Part shown: in pieces, positions 34,911 through 47,284 of the stretch
How the letters are laid out: the number at the start of each line of letters is the position of its first letter
How positions within the stretch are numbered: position 1 is the first letter of the stretch
The notes under the pieces: generated by a model
Seen by the model: only the letters and a program-made list of their open reading frames with translations
What the model was told of the DNA's origin: nothing
Databases searched by the model: none
Translations under genes and position numbers: made by a program
Source: Camellia lanceoleosa
Taxonomy: Eukaryota; Streptophyta; Magnoliopsida; Ericales; Theaceae
Length of the DNA stretch: 64,000 bases
Assembly: GCA_025200525.1 (NCBI GenBank)
Contig: CM045770.1
Coordinates: 118,955,429-119,019,428 of the forward strand
Reading direction: 5' to 3'

Positions 34911-35560
34911 GGTTGAGAAATCAACCTCTGAATCGAATCCGGACCAACCCAGATCGGAAAATCGAGTTTCTGCCAATACCCAGAAATCAGAATTTGATTT
35001 TCGTCTGATTCTGATGATACCCAGAAACCAAAAACTCGATTTTCATACACAATTTTTTTGTTTTTTTGACTCTCAGAAATGTTGGTGGTGGTAATTTTTT
35101 TTTTTTTTTGACGAATCGATTACGTCAGAGAGAAAAGACTTGTGATATGATCGTCACAGATGATGAGATAAAACCAATTTCAGTTTGAAAAAAAAGGTAC
35201 TCTCTTGAGAATTATGACAAATTTTCCAAGAAAATACAAAATCGATTAAAATTTTTCTAGGAGGAATCTATGTGCTAATTCCAGAAATAACAAGAAATTT
35301 AAAATCAAAAGAGAAATCGATATGCTAATTATGGCAAAGAAATAGTGAAATACAGGGAAGGAAAATAAACTTTCAGGATTCTTTCTCTCTCTCTCTTGTT
35401 TCTCTCTCTAGGAACAAAACCAGGTGCTGCTGAGAAAAGACGAGAAAATTGAATTTGGGTTTTAGATGGCGAACAAGGAGGGCAAGTGATGGAAAGGGCA
35501 CAAACAACGGGGTTCGCAAAAAGTTCAACTTCCAATTGGCTTCACGTTACCCGGTTTTGA
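34911..35560 (-). promoter_or_regulatory. Presumed 5' UTR and promoter of MED26 gene
   Basis: Upstream of the start codon the minus strand holds GA-rich leader sequence (about 35379-35410) and the more GC-balanced 35420-35550, with a CCAAT-like CAATTGG near 35534. No clear TATA box is seen, which is common for housekeeping plant genes. The transcription start is not determined. A (GA)n run follows at 35561-35585. Confidence 0.4.
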
Positions 35561-35585
35561 ACCGAGAGAGAGAGAGAGAGAGAGA
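35561..35585. repeat. (GA)n microsatellite
   Basis: A GA dinucleotide run upstream of the MED26 gene. Confidence 0.9.
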
Positions 35586-35589
35586 AGAG

Positions 35590-37359
35590 TTTTTCTTTTT
35601 TATTTTGATTTGAATTTTTTTTTTACTATTACTATTTATTATAGAATAAATTATGATATTTTTGGGTCTTTTTACTTGAAAATTTTTGGACCTGACTTTG
35701 TTGAGTCACAATTCACACCAAGAGAAAGAAAGTCGGGAATTGAAAATTTCTATAATACACACTTTAAAAACTAGATATTATATATATTTTGATAATTAAG
35801 TGATCGGATCAATTTATGTATACATAGATTAATTTTAGGAGATCAATTTCATCGCTCACTTAAGAACGGTTCCATTTAAAAATAAAACAAGTGCTCTGCA
35901 TGGATTGACCTGGGCCCCAATGTGCCAATTTTATTACCAGATTCCAAATTATGCCACTAAACCACCCCCTTGAGATTAATAAATATATTATATTTTAATT
36001 GTCGAAAAAAATTATGGCACACACCCTTGAAATAAACATTTTATTATGCATTTTTGTTATGCATATTGCATATTTTTATGATAATGTCATAATTTTTTTC
36101 ATAGAGTTACGATAATTTGTAATTTAGAAATAAAATTATATATTTTTATATTAATAAAAAAATATGCAATATCACTACGAAAATGTGTAATATAACTATA
36201 AAATGTGTAACTTCATTTTTGAACCAAAATGTTTAACTTTATCATAAAAATACGTAACATTTATTACAAAAATACAAAACACGTAAAACAAAAATATATA
36301 ATAAAGGTCTACATAGTAGACACATAACATGACCCCTTAATTGCTATTTTTTTAATAATAATTTATTATAATTTATTATGATATTAGTTTTGACTTAATT
36401 ATAATTTAATTTAGTATTAGTTATAATAATTTAATGAGACCGTTATTTTGACTATAATTAAAGAATTTTTAGTTAAGCATCAAGCATTGTTTAGTTATGA
36501 TCTATTATGTCTATTTGGTTATGATTTGTGATTTGGTTATAACACAAAGTGATATCAAAATCATAAAATATTAAAACTTATATATGATATATTACATTAA
36601 ATTAAATAAATTTATAGAAAATCAATTAAATTAAATTAACATAATTATAATTTTAACATAATTACATTTGATTGTTTTAAAGATTTAATTCATATAACAC
36701 TTAACCCGATTTTTATTAATAATTCATTAGTCATATAAATCAAAAAATATTATCTTCATATTTTCTACACTTAAATGTATATTTTATCTTTATTTATATT
36801 TGTGTATTTATACCATCTACATTAGTTCTAGTATTTTAACATTAATAAAATGGAAGTTAATATAATTATGCTAAAATTTTAAAGTTTACTGTATAAAGTC
36901 TTAAATTTAGAAAAAATTAATGACTCTATTTGGTTAACAATTTTTAACAATAATTTTTGAAGTTTTTTATTTTTTGTAATTTTTTTAATATTTTGAGTAA
37001 TTATATTATTTTTGTAAATACACTTAATCTAAATACAACTAAAAGGTAGAATATTTAATAAAAAAATTCAAAAAGTTATAAAAAAAATTCACAAAATAAA
37101 AAAAAAATTACTCTTGAAAATTCAAATCCAAATAGAGTAATTATAATTTACTCTTTTTAAAAGTGTGCATGGTAAAAATCTCCAAAAATTAGGGTTATTT
37201 TAAAAAGATGATTATAATTAATTTTTTAATAAAAATTACTTATAAGTAATTTTTTTATAAAAAAAAATAAATTATAATCTGAAAAATAGATTATAATTCA
37301 CTTTTTAAAATAAGATGTGGGTGGTTTATGAAAGTGGCTTTGTGATTGTTTTATTTGTT

Positions 37360-37393
<34 letters not shown>

Positions 37394-37520
37394 GGGGGAG
37401 ATGCGTTTTGTGCCGTATTCTCGCAATTCACGTGTGCGCGCGCGCTGTGGAGTGAAAGCGGTTCTTCATTGGACTCGTGTCCGAAAACTAAAACAACAAA
37501 AAAAGATTTAAAAAAAACTT
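35590..37520. other. AT-rich intergenic stretch
   Basis: No coding signal. It contains a (GA)n run at about 37361-37395 and a short alternating CG patch (TGTGCGCGCGCGC) near 37433. Confidence 0.6.
37361..37395. repeat. (GA)n microsatellite
   Basis: A near-pure GA run with minor G interruptions at its right end. Confidence 0.9.
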
Positions 37521-38430
37521 GGTAAATTACACTAATATCGTTTTTAAGATTTTTATTTTATACAGATATATTTTTTACATTTAAAAAATTATACTTACCT
37601 CTTATCAGATTAAAATAATATATTTACCTCTTAACTTTTTCATATATAAAATAATGCATATATTTTATTGATATCATTTTAAGAAAAATGACAACTATCT
37701 TTTTTTTGTTTAACTCACACAAAAAAATTAAGTATTTTTATTTTTAATATTTTTTATTTTTACTGAATTTTTAAAATATTTTAAACAATTTTTTTTATTT
37801 TTTAAATACATCTAATCTAAATATATTTAAAAGGTATAATATTTTGTGATTTTTTAAATCCACCAAATACAAAAAAAAATATAAAACAATACAAAAATTA
37901 AATATATTATTTTATTTTGTTGTATTCAATGATTTTTTTGTACAAATTTTATACTTATTAAATATATCTAGATTAAATTGATCTAATCTAGATATAATAG
38001 TGGAAATAAAAATAAAAAATTAAATTCATATATAAAAATTTATACAAAAAATATCATAAAAATATTGTGAGTGTAATAGTGATATTATTGTAAATATAAA
38101 TCATGTTTATGGGTGTTTTGTTTTAAAGTGAAAGGTCACCATTGTGTTTGAAAATTCTATATAAAATTCATGTTTGCTTATCATCACTCAATAAGAATAT
38201 ATTCAGGTAGAATTTAATGATATAAAGTTGTAGAATGTAATCATGATGATAGGAAGAAAAAATGATAGGAAAAATTATAAGATTATTTAGAAAATTTTAG
38301 AGCATGACATCAGCAATCTAAAGAGCAATTTGTAATGAGATTACAAACTTATAAAGGAGAATCTAATTTTTCACCTGTGAGAGCGATTTGTATTAAACAG
38401 AAATCTCACGGATGTTAGTGTAATTTATCC
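37521..38430. mobile_element. Mutator-type MITE, 910 bp
   Basis: Left end GGTAAATTACACTAATATCG and, on the minus strand at the right end, GGATAAATTACACTAACATC are inverted repeats. They continue into AAGATTTTTATTTTATACAG and GAGATTTCTGTTTAATACA. Flanking 9-mers AAAAAACTT (37512-37520) and TAAAAACTT (38431-38439) agree at 8 of 9. The interior is AT-rich and non-coding. Confidence 0.75.
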
Positions 38431-38439
38431 TAAAAACTT

Positions 38440-40472
38440 TGTGATAAACAAAAGCTGTGAGGGGTTTTGAACTTGGAGATTTATTTATTAAATTCGAGAT
38501 ATATTAAAATTTAAAAATACAAGCAACGTTGAATTTTACTTTTTAAATTCAAGTTATTCAAGAAATTATAGTTCAAAAATACAATTTTGACGAGATTTAC
38601 AATAAATTAATTGAAATCGTGTTTTTAAAATAGGCATATTGACAAAATGATTATTGACTTGCAGGTTATAGAAAATTTTATGTATATTTATATTTTTTTT
38701 CGTAAAACAAAAATAAAAAATATATTTAGTACATATTTTTTAAAAATTATTTTAAAAGTAAGCAGGATGAGATGGTTTGGGGTGGCTGTCAGTTGTCAAA
38801 GATAGAGTGACGTTGGTTGGGTTGGTTGTTAGAGATGGAGGGGGTTGCCGACAACAATAAATAGAGGTAGTGGTAGGCGATGGTGATGAGAAGTGCGTAG
38901 TGTTGGAAAGAGGTGGGAGAGCAATGAAGTAATGAAAACGTTTTCAAAACAAGTTAAAAACAAAAAAAATTATTATAATTTAATAAATTTGGTAAATTGT
39001 TTATATATTGTTTTTAAAATCAAAATTAGATGCCAAAAGAATTTTTATAGTAATTTTTATAATTTATAAAGATAGAAAAGAAGTACACATAAACGTTACC
39101 AAACAAGTGATAAATATGTGAGACATGACTTTGATTTTATAGACACCAATGCTAGGATTAACAGTACAAGATGTTTAAAATTCAATTTTGATGTGAGATT
39201 AAAAAAACAATAAAAACAAAAGACAAAAGAAGAAGGGTCCGATTCAATCAAATCCAACTGGGCTTCTATCGTTATCTGTTTAAACCCTAAACAATTTTCA
39301 GTGCAAAATTAGGGTTTTTAGGGGCCAACTTAAGACTCAAAACATGTTTATTTATTTATGATTATAGACTCTCGTTTTGAGAAAAAAAAAAAGTTAGCTT
39401 GGTAAGTCCATCTAGTAGTAGATTTTAGGAACCTTGTCGAAAACTAACGAATGGCCTAAAAATGTTTATCAAATTTCATTTTAAATTGAATTCTTATATC
39501 ATTGGAAAGGTATTTTAAACCACTACGAACTAGCATAGACCTATTTTGGAAAACTAAATATTTTGAATATAAAATTTCGTGCGGAACCAAAGCACCTTCT
39601 AAGAAGAACTCGGTGGTAATTTGGCACTTGGCAATTTTACTATGGAGGTTGGTATGAATTATTTTATTGTGGTGATATTATCTGACAATTTGTAAACTTT
39701 AATTGTTTGTTTGGTTCTTAAAATCTATGTGGTTATACAAAAATGGAGAATTTATGTAGTAGGAATGGAAGACTTTCACCTACCACTATTGTCATACTTT
39801 TACGCTAACACTCTCACTTGTACTCTCTATCAACCTCCCTAAGGCTTATATTAGATAGTGAGTGTTTTCTCAACTCTCTACATGTTGAATCTTCTGGTTC
39901 TTTTCCTCTTTTGTGTTGTCCATTGTTAAAGGGCTTGGTTTTGGAAGCTGTCTTGAAACTTGGAAGTAACCTTTGGAGGGCCTCAAGCTTAGAAGAAGTT
40001 TGGTACTCGCCATTTCACCATTGTTGGATCTCTATAAAAGCTATAGGAAGGGTAGGTTTCTCTATTCTCTATGTATAGATGAAATTGTAGGGTTTTGGTG
40101 AGTTCAATCCTTGTAATAATAGTTGATTGATATTCCTTGGACTTAAATGCTAATTTATAGAAGAAAGGGTTCAAAATTAGATGAAAAATTCAACTTCAAT
40201 GAGTTACTGAACTGCAATAAATGCATGAGTAGTTGATCGACTGGTCAACTAGCTCAAAAGCTAGATTTGAAAAAGCAAGGGAGAAATGAGAGAGAGCCTA
40301 TAACATGATTGTTCACGGACGATCGATCAATCGACCGGTTCCTTTTGGGGTTAATTTGTTCTACTTATAAAGGGGAATTTCTTTGGATAACTATGCACAT
40401 TTCTCTTCGTTGAGTATAATGAATTCTCCACCTTATCTTGCACTGCATGAGGACATATAGTAATAGAGCTTA
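38440..40472. other. Intergenic region with old LTR-like debris
   Basis: The first part (38440-39300) is AT-rich with a GGT/GTTGG-rich tract at 38770-38930. From about 39380 to 40465 the texture resembles a decayed gypsy LTR: a TATA-like CTTATAAAGG near 40364 and GATCGACTGG/CGATCAATCGACCGG words. No gene is supportable. The open frame at 39818-40078 has no known domain. Confidence 0.4.
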
Positions 40473-40555
40473 AGTAACAATCCTGATATGTGATTAGTTT
40501 ATGGTCTTTGATTAAGAAAGCTTAATTAGTAATTAAGAAGAAATTTTGTTAATAA
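40473..40555 (+). mobile_element. Element C 5' LTR, first 83 bp
   Basis: AGTAACAATCCTGATATGTG and the following GATTAGTTTATGGTCTTTGA match the beginning of the C 3' LTR at 53702 (TGTAACAACCCCAACCTATG). The terminal TG is mutated. The next roughly 770 bp of the LTR are missing, replaced by element B. Confidence 0.75.
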
Positions 40556-40638
40556 TTAATATTCCATCATCCAAATCCTATGGGTGAAACAAAATTTAAA
40601 TGTTTTCGTCTCCATAAGGTTAAGTAAATTTCAATGCT

Positions 40639-40669
<31 letters not shown>
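40639..40669. repeat. Poly-A tract
   Basis: About 30 A in the B 3' LTR; the partner LTR has only a short run there. Confidence 0.9.
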
Positions 40670-40671
<2 letters not shown>

Positions 40672-41097
40672 ACAAGGGAGAAAAAAATAATAATAAACGT
40701 CAACCAAACTATCCATGGAGTCATAGTGGAGTATTCGGAATTATTTATGGATTCCTAGTTTATTTTAATTTCATATATCTATGGTTATGATTACATCCAC
40801 AAAATAAATATACATAAAACTCTAAACCTTTTATACATAACTAATCAAAATAATTAAAATCAATCCATCATTTTCATGTAAATATAATATCAAACCAACA
40901 TCAAATAAATAAAAATAACGAATTAAACATAAATCAAGAGAAGTGGGTTTTGCATTATTTTTCGAAGATCAACGAGTTACTTGAAGAATTAATAAAACTC
41001 CCAAAATAAAACCCTAACCCCTTTCTTTTTGTTTTCTCCTTTGTCGTCTCTCTTTTCTCTCCCTCTCGGTTTGCACTCTTTGATTTCTTACAGAGCC

Positions 41098-41098
<1 letters not shown>

Positions 41099-41134
<36 letters not shown>
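41099..41134. repeat. (CT)n microsatellite
   Basis: A pure CT run in the B LTR. The partner copy near 46936-46949 is much shorter. Confidence 0.95.
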
Positions 41135-41137
<3 letters not shown>

Positions 41138-41529
41138 GGCTTGCTCCTCTTTTTCTTTTCTCCTAATTCCCGTTGCTACTGCTTCTCTCTATTTTTATTT
41201 TTGTTTTGTTTTGTTTTGTTTTAGTGAGCCTCTAAGCTTTGTACCCTAATTGACATATTATATTATTTAAATACAACATAATTACAACATATATAAATAT
41301 AAATATAAGATTAAATATATATATATATAACACCTTTTATATGTATATATATATAAATATTCAAATTAATTATATATAATTAAATATCACATTAAATTAA
41401 TTAAATACCACATTAAATTCTCATATATCCACACAATTAATAAAATCAAAAATAAAATAAAGTAATAATAATAAATATGAATTGCAAAAAATTAGGGTCG
41501 CTACAATATACACACCTCAAAAGAATCTC

Positions 41530-42980
41530 GTTCCGAGATTCGATAGGCGAGAGTACTAAGCAAAAAGCTCCGGGTGCATATGCCGAACTTTCTCTTCCAA
41601 TTCTCAAGTGATATCATTCTCTTCCTCGTTCCATTGCACTTTCACTAAGTTCACTTTTTTGCACCACAATTGCTTTACATCTCGGTCTAGAATAGTAATT
41701 GGCTGCACCACATACGTGAGATCATCACTAATCTCTAATACTTCTGGTGATACTACTTGGGAAGGGTCTTGCACACACTTCCGTAATAAAGATACATGAA
41801 ACACATTGTTAATCAGAGCTAAAACAAGTGGTAGGGTTAATTTGTAAGCCACATTACCAATCCTCTCAGTGATCTCATAGGATTCCACAAATCTAGGTGT
41901 CAACTTTCCCTTCTTTCCGAACTGCATGATACCTTTCATCGGTGAGACCTTCAAAAACATAAAATCTCCAACATTCAACTCAACCCCTTTACGTTTTCTA
42001 TCAACGTAACTCTTCTAACGACTTTGTACAGTCTTCATACGTTCCCGAATAATGTTCACTTTCTCTATGGTCTCTCTTACCAACTCTAGCCCTAATAACG
42101 GCGCATCTCTTACCTCCATCCAACAAGCAGGTGATCGACATAACCTCCCATACAAAGCCTCAAAAGGTGTCATCCCAACACTTGAGTGATAACTATTATT
42201 ATAAGCAAACTCCACTAATGGCAAGTGTTCTTCCTAACTACCACCAAGATCGAGAACACAAGCTCTCAACATATTCTCCAAAATCTGATTTACCCGCTCA
42301 GTTTGCCCATCCGTCTGAGGATGATAAGTCGTGCTCAGGTCTAACCTAACACCCAAAGCATGCTGAAAACTCTCTCAAAACTCAGCCACAAACAACGGAT
42401 CATGATCTGAAACTATAGAAACTGGTGCGCCATGAAGTCGCACCACCTCTTGAATATACATCCTAGCCAGTTTATCCGTAGTTTGGTGAACATTGATAGG
42501 AATAAAATGAGCAAACTTAGTGAGTCGATCCACTATCACCCAAATAGATTCATTGCCTCGCTTAGACCGCGGCAATTCATCCACGACCATAGAAATATAC
42601 TTTCATTTCTAAGTAGGGATCTCGAGAGGCTGTAAAAGTCCAAACGATCGTTGATGTTCTGTTTTAACCTGTTGGCACACATAACATCAAGAAACATACT
42701 TTCCTACGCCCTTCTTTATACCTTCCCACCAAAACGTCCTCTTCAGGTCATGATACATCTTAGTCCCACCAAGGTGAATGGTATATCGGGACCTATGGGC
42801 ATCATCCATAATCTCTTTCCTCAATTCAACAATGTTAGGTACACACAACCTGCCCCTGAATTGCAATCCCCCATCTAAGTCCACAGACCAATCAGTAGGA
42901 CAATCATCGATCGAATCCATGACAAGGTCATTGAGCTTGTCGATGAGGATCCCATCTAAATACTGCATCTAACAAACTGT
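41530..42980 (-). pseudogene. Element B integrase with chromodomain-like end, broken
   Basis: The minus strand holds a zinc-binding HHCC-type region (HLGGTKMYHDLKRTFWWEG, partly degraded at the Cys pair). An integrase core follows with [19 protein letters not shown] (first Asp), SIVSDHDPLF (second Asp) and [15 protein letters not shown] (Glu). Then come YNNSYHSSVGMTPFEALYG and a GNVAYKLTLPLVLALINNVF block. The end, VQPITILDRDVKQLW then VKVQWNEEEND and ELEEKVRHMHPELF, resembles the Tekay-type chromodomain. Stops occur at several points (for example 42013, 42240 and 42370). The protein is non-functional as it stands. Confidence 0.85.
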
Positions 42981-44590
42981 ACCCAGTAACGTTGGTTGCA
43001 CGGTCAAACTACCAATGTATGCCTTCTCAACATTCTCTATTGGTTGAACATTCAAAATTTACTCCAAAGACTTCCATTCCTGAATCATCAAAGAAGCTAT
43101 AATCCCATGTTGTCGACTAAGTGCATCTGCGATCACATTTCCATTCCCCGGGTGGTAAAGGATCTTGAAATCATAACTGTTGATGAATTCAACCCACCTC
43201 TATTGCCTCATGTTCAACTCTTTTCGAGAAAAAAGATACTTGAGGCTCTTATGATCTGTGTACAACTCAAAGCGCTTCCCAAACAAGTAGTATCGCCACA
43301 CTTTCAATGCAAAAACAACTGCTGCCAGCTCTAAGTCATGAGTAAGGTATCATCTCTTATGAGGTTTTAACTATCATGAGGCATAAGATACAACTTTCTG
43401 ATGCTGCATCAACACGCATCCCAAGTTAGTTCCACTCGCATCAGTAAACACTACTAACTTTTCCCCTTGTACTAGTATACTTAACACTGGTGTTATAGTC
43501 AACCGCTACTTTAACTCCTAGAAAGCTCTCTCACAATCATCTGTCCATAAGAACTTCACATTTTTGCGGGTCAAATTGGTCATGGGTACTGCAATAGTAG
43601 AAAATTTTTCTATAAATCTCCTGTAATAATCGGTCCTAAAAAACTCCTTACCTCTGAAGGGTTCGTGAGCTGCTTCCATTCTTTGACCGCAACAACTTTC
43701 TCAAGATCTATCGCTTTCCCCTGATTGGACATAACATGTCCCAAAAACCGAACTTATTTCTCCCAAAAGTGACACTTACTGAACTTAGCATATAACTACT
43801 GCTCCCTCAAAGTCTATAACATGACTTTCAAGTGTTCTATGTGCTCTTCTTTATTCTTAGAATACACCAGGATATCATCTATGAAGATAATCACAAACTT
43901 ACCTAGATACGGTTGAAAAATTCTATTCATCAAGTTCATGAAATAGGCAAGAGCATTTGTCAAACCAAAAGGCATTATGGGAAACTTATACAACCCATAC
44001 TAAGTCCGAAAAGTAGTAAGCAGTATACTTTCTTCTGACATACCCATCTGATGGTAACCCATTCTGAGATCAAACTGAGATAACACGGCTGCCCCCTTCA
44101 ACTGATCAAACAAGTCATCAATTCTAGGTAGCGGATACTTGTTTTTGATAGTCACCTTGTTCAGCTCTCTGTAATCTATGCACATGCGGAGAATGTCATC
44201 TTTCTCGGAAACAAAGATCGCGGGTGCTCTCCACAGGGAGTTACTTGAACATATGAAACCTTTATAAAGCATCTCTTCTAGCTATTTCTTTATCCCCACA
44301 AGCTCTTTAGGCGTCATTCTGTATGCCGCCTTAGAAATCGGTGCAGTTCCTAGTGCTAAGTCAATGTGAAATTCTACTACCTATCGATGTGGAGGTCTAG
44401 GTATCTCCTGAAATACATCCACAAACTCACGTACCACATCTACCTCACTAATATCTTGCTTAAGGATTTCTACCAAGTACAGAAAACTCGTCATCATCGA
44501 CTCTTCTCCATCGCTAGAAATGTGGATAAGCTATGGCATACTGGTAATATCTATATTTACAGTCCTCCCAGCACAATCTAAAGTCACAAA
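42980..44590 (-). pseudogene. Element B reverse transcriptase and RNase H, broken
   Basis: The RT fingers and palm are readable ([40 protein letters not shown]). [21 protein letters not shown] block near 43860 keeps the catalytic Asp pair. RNase H follows with VVFTDASGTNLGCVLM near 43450. Multiple in-frame stops break the frame. It is part of the same minus-strand polyprotein as the flanking protease and integrase. Confidence 0.85.
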
Positions 44591-44596
44591 GTGTTT

Positions 44597-45020
44597 TCAC
44601 AGCCAATCCATACCCAAAATAATTACAAACCCCACAAACCCTAACACAATTAGATCCGTATACAAGACTCTGCCCGCAAAATCAATCTTAAAATCTTTAC
44701 ACATCTCATAAAGAGTAACTGCCCTTTCTAAAGGGGTCTCAACACGAATAGGTCTAGATAAAGAGGTAGTTACAAGGTGTTCTCTTTCTACAAACTGTCT
44801 TGATATAAAACAATGAGAGGCACCAGTATCAAAAAGTACTCTAATGGGTTCTTGAAAAAGATTAAAAGTACCTTGCACTTTGTCATCTCCCGGAATCACT
44901 ACAAATGCTCTGGTTAGAGTTGTCTGACCCTGTCGTGCCTGTTGTCTCTGAGGGAAATCCTTGACTACATGCACCAACTGCTGACACCCAAAACACTTCC
45001 TATTGATTAGTTGAGGTGCT
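44597..45020 (-). pseudogene. Element B zinc knuckle and protease region
   Basis: A decayed CCHC knuckle (CFGCQQLVHVVKDFP; last Cys replaced) precedes the aspartic protease. The protease active site is intact as VLFDTGASHCFISRQF, and the ILGMDWL motif near 44600 marks its C-terminal part. The frame is open for 126 residues here, the best preserved part of element B. Confidence 0.85.
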
Positions 45021-46201
45021 ACTGCTCTGATAGGTGAGGGGCCCTTTCAACTAAGGTACGAGAGAACGATAACCCAACTATGGCACTTGTTGCCGCTGTC
45101 CTTGATAACCCTGTCCTTGATAACCCTGTGGGCGCAGACCACCCTGTCTCTGATAATAGTGCCCCTGGGGTTGGAAATTGCCCTGAGGCCTGAAATTATC
45201 CTCAGGTCTGAAATTTCCCTAATTACCTTGTTGTTGTGGCCTCTAAAACTGCTGACCCCTATGCCTTTGATCGTAGGGTTGGTATCTGTTCCCATCACAC
45301 TGCTGGAAGTGACTCCCTCTAGAAGTCTCTCTAACTCTAGCCTTCCCTTCTTTAAACTGCTTCTCATTTTCCTTATACTTCAGTGCTAAGTTAAGAACTC
45401 TATTAAACAGTTCAGCATCAAAGGGAATAAGGGACTTAGATAGGTAATGATTTAGGCCTCGTTTGGGGAGTGGCTATTTTAGCCAAAAAGTCAAAAAGTT
45501 ACTAAAAGTTGTCACATCACCTCTCTACTTTTTTGCACATCTTTTCGTAAAAAGCCAAAAAGTTACTAAAATAACATGTTCCCAAACGAGGCCTTAATCC
45601 CTTAATAAAGTTCTCATTCTTCTTCTACTGCGTGTCAATCAAGTAAAGGGCATAACAAGACAACTCATCAAACTTGGTGACGTACTCGATCGTTGTTCTA
45701 CCCTCTTGGGTCAACTTCAAAAATTCATCACACAATTGAGACTGAATAGTAACAAGAACAAACTTCCGGTCAAAATGGGTCTTAAAATCTTTCCAAGTCA
45801 AAGTCGTCAAATCTAGACCCTTATTCCACGAGTTCCACCAAAATAGGGTTGCTCCTTCAAGCTGATGTGTAGCCAACTCCTGTTTTTGAACCGCAATGAG
45901 CTGTATACGACCAAACACCATGTCACATTTCTGGACCCAGGTGTCAGCTGCAGTGGGTCCCCCCCTCTCCAAAGAATTTCTAGCCTCCTAAAGAACCAAA
46001 GTCTTTGTTTCTCTTCACAAACAGATCTCCCTATTGGCTTTGATTATTGTTCTGCACAACCTGAAGTAACTAAGCCATCATCTTCCTCACATTAACCTGC
46101 ACAGTATTGGTTGTCCCAGTAGCAGCCGCCGTCGCATTAGCAGTTGTTTCTTCCCTTGTGTCACTGGGCTCAACCTTTCTCAAATTATACCTTCCCGCCA
46201 T
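45020..46201 (-). pseudogene. Element B gag, broken
   Basis: It starts with ATG at 46201 (MAGRYNLRKVEPSD). The retrotransposon gag domain is visible at 45972-45625 (ATLFWWNSWNKGLDLTTLTW, FLKLTQEGRTTIEYVTKFDE). Stops occur in the N-terminal part, and a Tourist-like MITE (45455-45593) interrupts the C-terminal part. The Gln/Gly-rich linker before the zinc knuckle follows at about 45370-45050. Confidence 0.8.
45455..45593. mobile_element. Tourist-like (PIF/Harbinger) MITE, 139 bp
   Basis: Terminal inverted repeats GGCCTCGTTTGGGGA at left and GGCCTCGTTTGGGAA at right (minus strand), flanked by TTA on both sides (45452-45454 and 45594-45596). This is the target preference of PIF/Harbinger elements. 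It is inserted into the gag region of element B, so it is younger than B. Confidence 0.93.
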
Positions 46202-46333
46202 CACCTTCAAGTTAAACACACAAAAACTCGTTTATAAATACTTTGAATAAATTCAACCACCAAACTAAACTAGCTAACCCATGTTTCTACAATCAAAAGA
46301 TCACCTAAACTCTCATAAGTCTAGGGTAACCTA

Positions 46334-46349
46334 GGGCTCTAATACCAAA
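46334..46349 (-). other. Primer-binding site of element B
   Basis: On the minus strand GTTTGGTATTAGAGCC adjoins the 5' LTR. It matches the complement of the initiator tRNA-Met 3' end with one mismatch. Confidence 0.8.
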
Positions 46350-46350
46350 C

Positions 46351-47284
46351 TGTCACGCTCCAAAATTTGGACAATTAAATATTAAATTATGACCAAACCC
46401 CAATCAATATTTCATCATTCAAATCTCAGGGGTGAAACAAAATCTAAATATTCTCATCTCTATATATATGGTTAAGTAAATTTCAATGCTCAAAAAAACA
46501 TATACAAGGGAGAGAAAAAAATAATAAACGCCAACCAAACTATCCATGGAGTCATAGTGGAGTAATCGGAATTATCTATGTATTCATTTATTTTAATTTC
46601 ATATATCCATGGGTGTGATTACATCCATAAAATAAATATACATAAAACTCTAAACCTTTCATGCACAACTAATCAAAATAATTAAAATCAACCCATTATC
46701 TTCATGTAAATACAATATCAAACCAACATCAAATAAATAAAAATAATGCATTAAACATAAATCAAGGAAAGTGGGTTTTGCACTCACAATTATTTTTCGA
46801 AGATTAACGAGTTGCTTGAAGAATTAATAAAACCCCCAAAATAAAACCCTAACCCTTTTCTTTTCCTTTTCTCCTCTACCATCTCTCTTTTCTCCCCCTC
46901 TCGGTTTGCACTCTTTGATTCCTCACAGAGCCCCTCTCTCTCTCTCTCACGGCTTGCTCCCTTTTTTTTTTCTTCCTAATTCCCGTTGCTGCTGCTCCTC
47001 TCTCTTTTTTCTTTTTTTTTTTTTGGTTTTAGTGAGCCTCTAAGCTTTGTACCCTAATTAACATATTATATTATTTAAATACAAAATATATATATATAAA
47101 ACCTTTTATATATATAAAAAATATCAATATATATATATTCAAATTAATTATATATAAGTAAATATCACATTAAATTAATTAAATACCACATTAAATTCTC
47201 ATGTATCCACACAATTAATAAAGTCAAAAATAAAATAAAGTAATAATAATAAATATGATTTATGAAAAATTAGGGTCGCTAAAA
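46351..47284 (-). mobile_element. Element B 5' LTR
   Basis: Complete LTR beginning TGTCACGCTCC and ending GGGTCGCTAAA on the + strand (family end GCTACA). It matches 40556-41505 apart from microsatellite length differences and the missing terminus of the partner. Confidence 0.85.

Larger units (their letters stand above)
40556..41505 (-). mobile_element. Element B 3' LTR, end-truncated
   Basis: Matches 46404-47283 through shared blocks (CCAACCAAACTATCCATGGA, CAATGCTCA, GGGTTTTGCA and TAGTGAGCCTCTAAGCTTTG). The TGTCACGCTCC terminus found in the other LTR is missing. A long poly-A (40639-40669) and a CT run (41099-41134) are expanded relative to the partner. Confidence 0.85.
40556..47284 (-). 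mobile_element. Element B: gypsy retrotransposon, minus strand
   Basis: Two LTR copies in the same orientation flank gag-pol on the minus strand: 40556-41505, which lacks its first roughly 55 bp, and 46351-47284. The primer-binding site on the minus strand is TTTGGTATTAGAGC (within 46334-46349), close to the tRNA-iMet 3' end. The complete LTR begins TGTCACGCTCC; the left LTR ends GGGTCGCTACA. It is inserted in the 5' LTR of element C, with loss of adjoining sequence on the left. Confidence 0.88.

Noticed and set aside
34911..34976. N-terminal extension of the MED26 frame to 34976
   Set aside because: The codon at 34976-34974 is TTG, not ATG, and MED26 conservation begins right after the ATG at 34910.
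37425..37450. CGCGCGCG patch as a CpG island or promoter
   Set aside because: Only a few bases long within AT-rich DNA, with no gene next to it.
39818..40078. 86-codon open frame
   Set aside because: No domain or splice context; the surrounding sequence looks like decayed LTR.
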